This document shows positions 22,853 to 34,111 of a DNA stretch of 64,000 bases, one piece after another. The notes beneath the pieces are model-generated. The model was not told where the DNA came from and did not search any database. It was given only the letters and a program-made list of their open reading frames with translations. The position numbers were made by a program, and so were the translations under genes. This stretch comes from Stratiolaelaps scimitus (Eukaryota > Arthropoda > Arachnida > Mesostigmata > Laelapidae), in assembly GCA_019614645.1 (NCBI GenBank), contig JABWDB010000018.1:558001-622000 (forward strand), read 5' to 3'. Every line of letters starts with the position of its first letter. The stretch's first letter is position 1.

Positions 22853-23779
22853 TTATTTAGGGATTTTTAGTTTCAACCCAGGACTCATTGAGACTAAGAC
22901 CGACATTAGAGGTCCCAACGTATTCGTAAGTCCTCTTAGACATCGGGCGGCTCTCGGGGAGATAGCATTCAAAAGTCTAAGCAATGGTCTAATCATGGTG
23001 GCAATTTCAGATTTATTCTTTGTGGTCCTATTGATGCGACGTTTGGTGAGTGGTTTCTTTCTAGGTATTTTCTTGTTTAGTGCTTGTGGCACCGCTGTAG
23101 CACCGGGCAGATTCACTTCGACATCAGCACCTTGAGCAGTTTTCACAACAATGGATCGTACGACTGCCGCAAATGACTTTTTGGATGTATCGGCTGTATC
23201 GACGGCGGCTGGAACGGGTTCTGAGGAGTTTGTCAGGCGCTCAGAACTAACAACACAGACATTGCTGGCATCCGGATGTTTTACCTTCAACTGCTGCACC
23301 AACCGATTTTCCATCAGAACTTTCCTTCTTTCGATTTCACACGCTCGTATTGGGCACGAGGAGGAGGAGGATATATGTGGCCCCCTGCAGTTAACGCATT
23401 TAGGCGCATTTTTGCAGCTTTGCATCAGGTGACCCGCCTGACCACATCTTTTGCAGGCCGTTTCATTGCGACAGGATGCTGCTTTATGGCCAAATTTCTG
23501 ACATTTAAAGCATGAAGTAGGTCCTCCGGCATATAAAATCACCTTATGTATCTTACAAGCAAGGAACACTTCCGGTGGAGGAACCCCGTTGAACTGCAGG
23601 AGTACTCTATCGGTAGGGATAGTGACCGGATTTCCTTCAGTTTGTCTCCTTATTGACTCCCTCTTCACTTGTATGACCCCGAACTCCTTCAAGGCTTGAT
23701 GGATTTCTTCTTCAGAAAATCCACGGTCAACCTGAGAGATTCTGGCCCAATTATGATCCAACTCAGGACACCTGGTCAA
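22853..23779 (-). CDS. LINE ORF1: gag-like zinc-knuckle protein, 5'-truncated
   Basis: The frame is 308 codons from a TTG codon and is open a few codons further to a stop at 23804. Three zinc knuckles lie in a row: C90-C93-H98-C103, C109-C112-H117-C122 and C128-C131-H135-C142. The segment before them (WARISQVDRGFSEEEI and following) resembles the RNA-binding region of insect LINE ORF1 proteins. The C-terminal third is basic (KKIPRKKPLTKRR). Such proteins coat element RNA and deliver it to the nucleus. There is no good ATG at the upstream edge, so the true N-terminus was probably lost at insertion. The ORF1 stop and ORF2 start are separated by two bases. Confidence 0.85.
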   Translation of the reverse strand: MTRCPELDHNWARISQVDRGFSEEEIHQALKEFGVIQVKRESIRRQTEGNPVTIPTDRVLLQFNGVPPPEVFLACKIHKVILYAGGPTSCFKCQKFGHKAASCRNETACKRCGQAGHLMQSCKNAPKCVNCRGPHISSSSSCPIRACEIERRKVLMENRLVQQLKVKHPDASNVCVVSSERLTNSSEPVPAAVDTADTSKKSFAAVVRSIVVKTAQGADVEVNLPGATAVPQALNKKIPRKKPLTKRRINRTTKNKSEIATMIRPLLRLLNAISPRAARCLRGLTNTLGPLMSVLVSMSPGLKLKIPK

Positions 23780-23806
23780 TACTGGTATCCCTAGAACATT
23801 GGCTCA

Positions 23807-25626
23807 TTATACTGAGGAATGGTTATGTTACCTTTCGGTATAATCATCAACGACATCACGCAATTATATTTGAAAGTGCGGTCTTTACTGCTCGTATTTA
23901 TTATAACAACGGTGTTGTTTTTCTATTCGGCTATGAGTAACTTATTCGTGCTAATCAGCATAATTTAGCACTTTAGAGAATATCGATTGACAGCGTCCTC
24001 GCCCATAGACCTCGGTGTAGCACACCCACGACAGCCTGCCATCTTACCTTGTATCTATATATATATATATATATATTTATAATATATATGTCTGTCTATC
24101 GATGGAATCCCTCCTTTGCTCTTCCTGTCCTTCATGGAGAGCCTCCCCATCATCTGTCATAAGCTATTCCTTTGGAGGCGCAGAAAAAAATCGCTCACGT
24201 TTAATCAGAATCAGTATACACAATTCCGCTGATGGCCATAGCCCCTTCACTCACTGGCTCGCGTCCTCATTCTCTATTTGTTCCTCGCGTTGTCTTCTCT
24301 TGCTCAGTGTCGACGCATACGGACGCGCCGTCCTGGAGGCTGCTGCAAGCGTGGCGTGCTAGACAGCAGCATGAGGAGCAGAGGGAAAGAACGCGTCTGA
24401 AGGAGGATGGCGAGCTTCAGTGAAGAAAGTACCGAGTGAAGATCGCGAAGGCGACCGACATCGCGCTCGACCAGCAAGGGCCTGCTGGCCCTGTCCCCTA
24501 CCAGACAAAACATCTCTCTCTCTACGGTGCGCTGTATGGTTAAAGGGGGAGACGAGGAACACATTCAAAATCGAAGAACACAGACATGGCGCCTATCCGG
24601 GCCCTAATGCCACTGCTGATCTCTTCCACTCTCGCACTCTCTCTCTGTCTCTATCGCCCGCGCATACGGGCAATCTAAATTCAAATTTAAATCTTCCCTT
24701 TTCGTGTTCTCGTCATGATTGTGAAGATTGCTCGACAAGCAGCAGCAAACGACAATACAGAAGAAAAAACAGATCGAACGTTCGGCCAGCCATCCAGCCA
24801 GGCAGGCATCCAACGCCGGCCCAGCTGGAAAGAAAGGGGAATGGAGCTGTGTGGAAAAAAAGGCTGGCAGGGGAGAACTTTGCCGCAAAAAATAAGATAT
24901 ATATATATATATATACCTATATTGAGATCGGGCGCGAGGTAGGAGACTCGCCCGAGCTCGAACACGCACAAACCCACGGGACGCGCGTGTCGACCGATCG
25001 GAAGGCATATGGGGGGCGGTGCCCGAGCTGTGCGATGTGAGGCGAGGCATTGTGGAAACGATGCCGTAATTGGGTTTTGCTTACCTCGCAAATGTCCTTC
25101 ACAGTCGTGTATATGCACCACCGAATAATCCCTCTCGAACGCAGAGATCGCTACACTCAGTTCATGACTGCCCTTCGACGGCGGTCAACGTCACAATGTA
25201 CGATACAGTACAATGGCATCGAATGAAATCGAATCCTACCGAATCCCGCAGTGCGTTATGAGCTAGAGGACTGACCGAAGGACGACAAAGGTTGTGATAA
25301 AAGACTAGCAAATTATGCAGAAAGCGTTTTCTCACACTTTTATTAATTATTCTTCTATAAAAGATAAGCTCGGCAATCGCTTGGCACTGTCAGTGAGTGT
25401 TGACTTGGACTTGACATGCATGACCGACTTCAAGGAGGTCATCGGCACCTGACGATTGTATTAATCCGATATAAGAGCGAATTTCTTCTCCATCTATAAT
25501 GCTCGAATGATATTCAGTGCACTTACCGAGACGTCTGTGAACAAATGAGGAATATGATGCATTGTAGTATATAACACTCTCTGTCGTTATTGATTCGCTG
25601 AAAAATACACCAGCAACCAAAGACCT
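23807..25626. other. Non-coding stretch with a CT/GA-rich, GC-richer island
   Basis: AT microsatellites lie at about 24058-24074 and 24898-24914. Between about 24100 and 25070 the sequence is richer in GC with CTCTCT tracts, and long frames are open on both strands. They look like compositional shadows, since none shows a domain. A 5' UTR or promoter region of a host gene is possible but unproven. Confidence 0.4.
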
Positions 25627-25799
25627 GTAGGCTGATCCGCGCCACCGGGGACAAGCGCGCAGGATCTTTCCTTCTGCAACGCCTATTCCTCGCTGTGAGG
25701 CAGAGAGGCAATGCCATCGCCTTCCTCTGGGACAATGTCGGCCTCGGCCCCGGGCCCCAACTACCCCCCCCTCAACTAATTCCTAATTATTGTATGTAG
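25627..25799 (+). pseudogene. 3'-terminal fragment of a third LINE family, copy 1
   Basis: An open frame from 25629 to a TAG at 25797 encodes RLIRATGDKRAGSFLLQR, followed by QRGNAIAFL and a proline-rich end. It matches the copy at 46320-46486 in protein (RLIRSTGDKRAGSFLLQR) and DNA. The C-terminal pattern (FLLQRL...QRGNAIA) is typical of the last part of some arthropod non-LTR reverse transcriptases. Both copies end at TGTATGT. Similarity starts abruptly at TAGG, as expected for a severe 5' truncation. Confidence 0.65.
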
Positions 25800-28700
25800 A
25801 AGTCGTATGTGCTAAATAGACTTTGGCTCAAAGACCTGTTATAAATTTTACATATTGCTAGCAACACGAGGCATATTACAGAACGAAAAAAAGACATGTC
25901 TGGGTAATAGTTAATTGTAACGTCGATCTATTGATTTTATGAAGAACGCGTCACTAACGTCAGCCTTTCTTCCAGGGCATGCACTTTGTTCAGAATTGTC
26001 TGTGTAATTAAATATTAATCGTATGTGATAGTGCTACGAAGGCACGACAGCCAAGTACACAACGAACACACACACACACATAGATGTGCTGACGCTAAAC
26101 ACGCATTATGATGAGGAGTGATTACCTCGACCATTTTTTAAACTTTCCAAAAGGCAGTCATTAAAAATCGTTGAGTGTTCACGTTCTTGCTTGCGGTTTG
26201 TTTCTTAGATACAGGGTAAGCGGTACAGAACTAAAACTTTTCCATTGGCTAATGGCAAACTCGCTGTTGACAAAGCTGTATCTGATTTAGGTGGAATTGT
26301 AGTGTGTTCGGTCCTATTTCGGCGGGTCATCATATACAGGTTTGAACTTTCGAAATAGAGAGACTAGTTTGACTTTGCACTCTCGACGCGGGAAATGATG
26401 CGTAACATATGATGGCGAGGATGAAGATACACATCGGCTGAGCACTGCACTAACCCGAACGATGGGGACGACTCTCGGCGATGTCACGACGATCTCTTCC
26501 TATCCAAGTCAATGTTACCCCGTCTAACGACTGTCAGATATTCTTCATGCTGTTTGTAGCAATCATGTGTAGTCTTTGCTAAATCACTCAGACCTCAGCA
26601 CTTTCCGCCCTGTGGGCGAGATGAACAGTGAAGACGACGCAAGTCTGCAGTGGCCGAAACGTATTCTATATGATAGTACAGATTCGGCTGAAATTCGTAT
26701 CGTAAGGTAACTCGTATATCATTGTTGCAGGATCGATGGATAAGTGCGCGATGGTGGCCGGCGCAAATCGCTGCAACGCAAGGGAGAGATATTACAGATG
26801 AAGAGCCATTATGATATTTGGCATGGTTATCGGTTCATAGAACTATATAAGGATCAAATGAATCAGAGTGTCAGCTGTGTGCGTGGAAGGTAGTCGTACC
26901 AAGTAGACTAAAAATAGAATCGAGCCTCCATCGCTTGAAGTCAAATTTCACGGACCACTATTCGTCAAAGTTGGCATGGTCAAAGTTCAGTAAAACATTG
27001 TCTGTCCAGATGCATGTTCGATACCAACAGAGGGTCTTAGAGTACATTGGCTGATGGACCATATACGGCTAACCTACTCAGTTAACCGGAATCATTCAAT
27101 ACGCTTTCAACCAAAAAACAACAAACCATTTTCTCAGCTGTTCCCCTATGTGACAGGCTTGGATATTATTATAGTATTATGATTACGATTGTTATTGTTA
27201 TAACTATTGTAGTATGAACATATATCGGTGTCGTCTTCTCTTTTCTTTATCCTGTAGAGTAAAGTAAAGTATCCAGAGATAAAGCACAATGGTGCAGAAA
27301 TCCAAGGATAGTTCAAATCCCGGAAGAATTTGAACTCAAGTCGTATAATCCTCATGTCTATCGATTCAAAGCGATCACCACTAAATCATCTACGAGGCAA
27401 CACGCTTCGAATAGAACGAGGTGTAATGACCGAGGCCCACGTTTATCTCATTGACACGATGTCACTACCAAATCACGCTTTGCACATTTATGCTTTTTGA
27501 ACACTGCTAAAAAATTGGTGAAAATTGTCTATGAATAGTACCTGTTAGCCATACGATGCTGATTCATGTCCTGTATTAATGAAGCTAAATAGGCCCAATG
27601 AAATTAGCAGGTGCAGTGCGAAATTTCAGCAGGCCTGCGTGACGCGTATGGGTATATACCGCTCATTTAGTTGTAAGGATTTCTTTCCAACTTTGGAAAG
27701 ACATTACTAAAGTAAAGCCCATGCAATGGTTGTTGTAAAGGGGTTTTTTTGATGACGGACTCTGTGCGTTCACAGAAAAGGATTCAAGGTGCCCGTACTT
27801 CAGGTTCTCTGTGTGCTCCTCACAGACAATGGAAAGAGTTGCGGCGGCGCGTTACGGTGTCTCCCCTGAAACTCACCTACTATGATCAACGAGAGATTTT
27901 AATGCGGCATGCAGACTTCGAACTGGTATCTATGTTAATGCTCGTATGCACTTGTATGCGCTCTAGTGACAGGGACGACATGAGCTGGAAACTGCGATTA
28001 TACAGCTTTATCTTAGCAGAATCAATTTTTCCAGACCAGCAGTTCTTGACTATCTCTCATCTACCATCCTTTTCAAAATTGCTTTCAATTATTCTGGTGA
28101 ATGCCAATGCTTTTTGCTGCTCCAAAAATCTGCTTCTCTGTGTTCTCGCATGATTAGTTTACTTTTATGAACCTTGAAAGCGTTATTTGTGACGCGGGGT
28201 GTGCAATGAATCCAGTCAAATCTATTGCAAATGCTGGGGGTGCTTGTCAGCACGATACAGGCATTAGGCCGCTGCTTGTCGATGAAGGGATGGGCCGCCG
28301 TTTGCTTATGTACGAGCACGCTAACAAGAAAACAAATTGAGGTTTATGCTTTTCCAGTACAACAGATAGTTGGAATGGGAGACAAGAACTATATTTAGCG
28401 ATATGCAATATTAAATTCTGCTTTTCATTTTTACATTAATTAGAATTGTGTGTGTGGTACATTAGTCGAGTGAATTCTCGCTTGACGACTCGCCACTATC
28501 CAGATTCGCCTTCGATATTGTTCTTATAATCCCCCTAACAACAACACTGATATGGTTGAATAACCTCCACCAATAGCTTCTCTCAGGATTGTCTCTCAAT
28601 AGTGGAGTCATCTATACCGGACACGCTTAACGCATTAGTTAGGCCTGATATCAGCAGTGTCTTATCAGTTTAGCCCAAATGGCCACCTGTACCCAAACTC

Positions 28701-30235
28701 GAGCCCTTGTACAGAGCGTATGCAAATTTGACTTCAAAACGTCTTAGACGAATGTATGCCCCCAGAAGCACCACGCGTTCGCCGAACTGGGAGGCGGGGA
28801 TGAAGCCAAACGATCAATGAGAGAGAGAGAATTCACTGTGTCGCACATTGTTTTTTTTATAAAAGATAGATAGATACTTGTTCCTCATGTTCTAGGCCCG
28901 CGCGAGGCGGGCCGCTGGCGTAGCCGGGTCGGCTGTACAACGATGGATCACATCCTCGTGGACTCCATCCATCAGCCAGGCTGGCAAGCGGCTTCTTCAA
29001 AACATTCGACCATGCAAAGGGCCGGCCCGGGCCGTTAGCTCTCCGTTTAGGACTAGACAACGATGCCCCCGCGTTCGCCCCAGCCTTCTTCTGTGTCAGC
29101 TTGTGAAGTCCGGACAAATCCGTAAGTTCCAACTCGTTGGCCGCAAGCCTTGCGCCGGGGAGAGGTTGGCATTTTGTTGTTGTCTCTGATATCGCGCCAT
29201 GAACAAGCTGGAGGTTGGGGTCGTCTTGGTTTCTATACTGCATCGATGTGTTCCTCAACTGGCAGAGGTAGGGAGCCGAGATCGCTTGCAGCGACACCGG
29301 GACAAGCCAATGATGAACGGTGAGACCTTCGTTCAATAGCGCAAACAGACAGCTGCTAGCAAGCGGGTCGGCCGGTTCGTCTCTTACCATTGAACGTGTA
29401 GATAGATCTGTGTTTATATCCGAGATATTGTGTGCAACGAAGTATCAGCCAAGCGATGTACATACAGCGGCGTATATTGTCGCCATTTGATAGAGAAAGT
29501 AACAAGGGTGGGATGGCGAATACACCACACTCAATGCGTGATTCAACGATCGATTCTACCCTGTCAGCCTGCCTTACCGCTGTACGCTCAGCTGTAAGCT
29601 TTAGTTTGTTCTCGTGAAACAGACGCTTGCAAATGTTCGCCTTCCAGACGAGAAACGGGTAACACCTATCGTACCTAGACGTCGAGCAGCCTTTAACGAT
29701 ACGTGTCAGCAATTAATTTCGACATAAAGCTATGGTGGCTACATACCTTGATGTTTTCTTATAAGGGGAATACGGGAATGCATGACTCACAAACGTGTTG
29801 ACCGGTTCATACCAACACTCGTATAGGATTCAACAACTCGAGGCTTGCCAAAGGTAACTCACGGGCTGCTACACGGATTAGTGGAACATTTGAATTCCGA
29901 CCACTGGAAGAAAACATCCACAACAGGTGCGAACAGGTCGTTTGTCAGTTTTCCTAAAATCGATCTCCTCAGTAGGGTACGACACTTCTTATTCACTTCT
30001 TTCATATCGTATACAAACGAAGTGCTGATTGATATTGCGTTTGTCTTACATAGTAGAATGACTACATCGCTCTCGTATACCATATTGAAATCGACATTGT
30101 TACCTTCCACTGTAAATCAAACAATGAGTCAAAATTGTTGTGGGAACATTTGCTGAAAAACAACATAATGTAGAAACTTGGAATAAGATCGAAGCCGTTG
30201 GTGGCATCGTGGCTATTACATATCTTCATCGAGTT
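25800..30235. other. Non-coding stretch
   Basis: No recognised gene. It contains a CA run near 26070 and a GGCCGAAACGTA motif near 26653 that recurs near 40238. A locally GC-rich part at 28870-29390 has a 177-codon minus-strand frame with no known domain. Confidence 0.45.
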
Positions 30236-30388
30236 CGCTGGGACTGTGGCTAAGTCTCCGTCTGCAAAAAGCCGGAGGACGCAGGTTCAAGTCCCGCGAC
30301 AACCTGGTGACGACAGAGAAAACCACTTAAACACTGTAACACTGCAGTTCGTTTTAGAAACCAATAGAACCTATACCTTTACTTCCGC
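30236..30388 (+). mobile_element. tRNA-derived SINE, LINE-tailed family
   Basis: The head contains TGGCTAAGTCTCCG (A-box-like), CAAAAAGCCGGAGG and the B box GGTTCAAGTCC (30284-30294). The tail reads ACTTAAACACTGTAACACTG, then CAGTTCGTTTTAGAAACCAA, ending TACCTTTACTTCC. Order and spacing match the copies at 5025 and 32509. It is non-coding and would be transcribed by RNA polymerase III from its internal promoter. Confidence 0.8.
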
Positions 30389-31638
30389 AGTAAAATCGAA
30401 TTACAGTTGAGTTAGAGGCCAATTCGTTACAACTAAATTATTGCCTCCACTATTATAGTATTCGATCCATTAGGATCAACAAGCGAATCTCATTATTTCT
30501 TTTGATCCGACAACCCTTTTACCACCGACTGTACTTCTTTGCCAGAAGGCCGGCGGCATCGTATTGTTTCCCTTTAGTTAAGCTACATTTTGAACTAAAA
30601 TGAGTGGAGCCACAATCGTACTGATTTGATTCAAATATTTTCTGGAGTTCGCCGCTTGCCAGAATCGGCCGCCAGCAAAATCGTTTCAAGTCCAGGCTCT
30701 CGGGGAGCACTACAAGCGTTGATAAGCAAATAGTATAAATGTCCTGCGCTTTAAGTCTAAAGGAACGACGGTAAGTTCGATATAGTTGCCCTTGCAACGA
30801 AGAGAAAAGAGCCTCTTACCGTAGGTACGTTTGGAACGGTGGGACTCATCTGGTGGGATTTTGAGGACCCCGGATCTCGAGAGGGCCTCAGCAGGGCCTA
30901 ACAGTGGTCCCTTGAAGACACGCTATACAGCTGTACAGGGACAATGTCTCACGATGCGCAAAGCTTCAATTTTCGGCGGATAAATTGTTTACTTCGAATT
31001 GCCCTTAGCCGATTTTTTCAGCTAGGCGCCGAGTCGTGCACCTGCGCTCGGATTACGCGTAGAGCGCATGGAGCCGAGACAAAGCCCGGAAGCCTTGATA
31101 TATAAATATATAACTAAATTTAGTGTTGGTATTTCGCGGTTTTCCGTTGTGAAGAACTGATACACAACAATGTATTCCGAACTAATTAGTATCATATGGT
31201 ATACATCTGCTATGTGCTATAAGTAGCCGTACTGTAGACGTAAGTCTACAGTTAGGACAAATATAGTTTCACAGTTAGGAGAACGTGGCCTTGCAGTTCG
31301 AGCAGTAACTGTTTTAACAGCAAACCCACTTTTTTTCTTCTGGGAAACTATTTTGCTTTGCTTGAACTCGTCTTGATCCTTCTATAAGCCTACCTTTGAC
31401 CCTTATTTTTTGTTTGTAAGACGTCAGGAAACGGCTTTTGAAATATAAATAGAAAATGTGTATATGATTCTCGGGGATGCCCATACTAATCCTCCTACCT
31501 AAGCCGATAGTGCGGTCTCAAGTGGCGAAACATGGATTACTGACATGGTTAGAAATTAGTTCTATTACTATTCCTGTCAATGAGCGTCAGCCGACCACCA
31601 AGGTGACTACGCGATCTCCATAGTCACGTTTGATTTAG

Positions 31639-31705
31639 ACAGCTGAGTGTCTAGCTGTAAAAAAGCCGGTTGGGAGCAGGCTAGAGTCCTGCGACGTGAC
31701 ATATC
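31639..31705 (+). mobile_element. SINE head fragment, LINE-tailed family
   Basis: Contains CAGCTGAGTGTCTAGC (A box), TAAAAAAGCCGG, the B box GGCTAGAGTCC (31679-31689) and then GCGACGTGACATAT, which equals the head end of the 7236 and 32509 copies. The tail beyond 31705 does not match the family, so this copy is broken or recombined. Confidence 0.65.
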
Positions 31706-32508
31706 CCTTGAATTGGGCTGATCTTTTAGTGATCTCTACCACACCATGCACATACATGAACCTAGTTGGGAATTCAGCTCCCGGTGAGACCAGTTCTCTT
31801 ACCATAGCTCTCCTCTCAACCGTAATGATAAGGTAATCGAATCAATCGTCGCATTGCAACCTCTGAATATATAATAATCTATAAGACACTCGCTACATTT
31901 GCGATACACACAAGAGAGTGCCGCAAGGATGAAATTTGGTTTTTTTTTTATTTTGCCAGAATTTTTTTTCTGGAAAGTCCTACGCCACGACGAAATCTGC
32001 CTGATACATGTATAGGGTGTTTCAAAATGAATGTTACAGAATGGGAAGATGCAGCAAAGAAAACAGTTCTCGCAACAGGGTCAGAGCTTCTTTCTATGTT
32101 AGGCTAGGCCAATTCGTATTCGGTGGCATAAAATCCTCTTGACATCATTGATTAAGGTTCGCTGAACAGCACCTGGTCACGAAGAAATCGTCCGCCAACC
32201 GGAGCTGAACTTGGTAACGGCAGCTATTGGACAAGGAAGGATTCACTTTAGGTAGCAAACAACTTTCTATAGATGCTTTAGTTACTCGAGTTATGAAAAT
32301 TGAATCTATCTCATCGTCTCCATCGCTTAATAATGTATACAATATTATTTAAAGAATATGTGAAAGAGGTCCCTCTTAAAGGAATTAACGCGACTTTTTG
32401 ATTAGAAATTTTCTCACGTCCACGCGGTACAATTATCGTCCGACTTTAACAGATAACTTTAACGATTTCTTTAAAATTTCCAACTGGATTCACGCTACCT
32501 TAATTACT

Positions 32509-32638
32509 CTGTGACGGCTGAGTCTCTGGCGGTAAAAAGCCAGAGGCCGCAGGTTCGAATCCCGTTGCATGACATATAAGAGAACTTAAGCATTGTATGC
32601 AGTTCCTTTAATAAATCAATATCAAGCTTTATCTTTCT
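32509..32638 (+). mobile_element. tRNA-derived SINE, LINE-tailed family, best-preserved copy
   Basis: The head reads ACGGCTGAGTCTCTGGC (A box), GGTAAAAAGCCAGAGG and the B box GGTTCGAATCC (32552-32562). The junction GACATATAAGAGAACTTAAG leads into the tail GCATTGTATGCAGTTCC, then TTTAATAAATCAA and CTTTATCTTT. This copy shows most clearly the match to the LINE 3' end at 19640-19705: roughly 33 of 38 aligned positions, counted by eye, with a three-base gap. Confidence 0.85.
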
Positions 32639-33472
32639 CGCCAGCATAACAACAAAGCACTGTCGGTGTTTTCTCGTCCTGCAAATTGAAATACGCAACC
32701 GTTGGCCGTCGGGAACGACGCTTATTTCATATATACATTTATGGACCTTTAGGGCATAAAAGTGTGTATATCAAATGACAAAAATATGTCTTCCTTATAT
32801 AGGGGCACTGAAAACTTGTTCGCAAATTAGACGTGTATGCGGTCTCGGTATTTTAGTGAAAAATACATAGGGATCCGAGTCAGCGAAGATGAGCTTAGGT
32901 GCATTGCAGACGAGTCGGCGCGCGCTAGAGGTCGGGGAGGAAGTTTGAAGTGTTCCCACGCTGAACGACGTGGTACGACTGACTCAGCACTCATTCGAGC
33001 TCAGTGTATCAGCGTTCCTTGGATACTGCATCCTTGGCAAATCAGCCGATTACACCTCATCCAAGATGACAAATCCAATTCGGGAGTCAGGAGTCGGTTG
33101 ACTTGTCATCAGAGGCACCCTTATGCGTAAAAACGGGCTTACCAGGCCAAGCACCGTGATCGTACTTCTGGCCATAACATTCTTGAACAACTCTGCTTGA
33201 CAGTTTCAGCAGAAACAATTTATGTAAAGTGGTCGATGTGAACAGATGTGTATTTGTGTTATGGAGAAAGAGCGTTATTAGAAGTGATTTTCAAGAAAAG
33301 TAAAAATTAGCTCCTCTTATTGAGCAAACGAGTGTTAGAGGTATTATTGCATGCTTATACATTACTACACGATACCATAGACTAGCGAAATAAATAGGCT
33401 CTTAGACCGACAGAGCAGAAACTTTGGTAAATTAGTAATACAATACAATACAATACTAATAGTAATATATAT
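32639..33472. other. Non-coding stretch before the BEL insertion
   Basis: No gene recognised. A short ACAAT-type tandem run at about 33439-33456 resembles the repeat that ends the 19.6-23.8 kb LINE and could be the stub of another truncated copy. The last bases, 33468-33472 (TATAT), are the target duplication of the BEL element. Confidence 0.45.
33468..33472. repeat. Target-site duplication of the BEL element (left copy)
   Basis: TATAT directly precedes the LTR here, and the same TATAT follows the other LTR at 38354-38358. A 5-bp duplication is normal for BEL/Pao integrases. The site is AT-rich, so a chance match of a base or two cannot be excluded. Confidence 0.75.
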
Positions 33473-33958
33473 TGTGGGAAAATGTAGGCAGCGACGTAAT
33501 CGGCGCTCCCGTCTCCACAAAGAGGTGTGGATCGTATAGTGGGTTTGGTTCTGTGGTTGGAACTTCGTGTCGGGACGAGACTCACTGAGTCTGGCGTTTC
33601 CTACGTTGACGCTAATGGTTAACGCTAAGTGAAGACACACTGCTTCGCTGTGACCGGACAGGACCTTTGTCCTCCTGCGACTCTCTCTGACTGCCTTCAA
33701 TTGTAGAGTGCAAAGGCCGGGCTTTATTTCAAACACAGGCAGATCCTTGTGTGGGTGTAGGATCGGCGAGGGCATGCTGTTCACAATAACATGAGGCGGA
33801 GGGCAATGCTGGATCGCACTCGGTCTGCTCTCTAACACAATTCGAACATCAACATGTGTTCTACGATCGCTGCCTCGCGGTGCCCCATATAAGTGTAAAT
33901 GTGTTTTGTGCTACGTTTATATCATTATTGGTAAGCGATCCCGTACATATTTTCCACA
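33473..33958 (-). repeat. BEL 3' LTR
   Basis: 486 bp, identical to 37868-38353 except for two substitutions by eye (CCGG versus CCAG, and GGCGG versus GGGGG). On the minus strand it starts TGTGGAAAA and ends TTTTCCCACA, so the termini are themselves inverted repeats. An AATAAA polyadenylation signal lies at 33723-33728, with a TTATATGG TATA-like block upstream of it. Confidence 0.95.
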
Positions 33959-34111
33959 GTCCACCCGATGGGTGGGCAGTGGCACACCCATCTGCAATTG
34001 ATTTTGGGGTGAACCCTGTCACAATTATTTTGAAAGTAAAATATTATTACAAACATTCATAAAATATTGCTAGAACCATTTTATGAAATATTATTACAAA
34101 CAAATTTATGA

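Larger units (their letters stand above)
19627..23806 (-). mobile_element. Near-complete two-ORF LINE
   Basis: A minus-strand non-LTR retrotransposon about 4.2 kb long. In order it has ORF1 (zinc-knuckle protein), ORF2 (endonuclease plus RT), a 3' UTR and a terminal TTGTA-type tandem repeat (plus strand 19627-19645, ACAAT units). ORF1 is open to a stop at 23804-23806 and lacks a convincing start, so the 5' end is truncated inside ORF1. APE-type endonuclease, RT and a gag-like ORF1 without an RNase H domain place it in the broad Jockey/CR1 group. ORF2 is intact, so this copy, or a very close relative, could be a recent source of enzyme. Confidence 0.9.

Noticed and set aside
24420..25121. Frames of 206 codons (plus) and 148/144 codons (minus)
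   Set aside because: They translate an AT microsatellite and CT tracts into YIYIYI and SLSLS runs. No real protein.
28857..29390. 177-codon minus-strand frame
   Set aside because: No domain recognised, GC-rich background, and the length is not exceptional for this window.
33439..33456. ACAAT tandem run as a truncated LINE copy
   Set aside because: Only the simple repeat matches the LINE end. Without unique 3' UTR sequence it cannot be told from a microsatellite.
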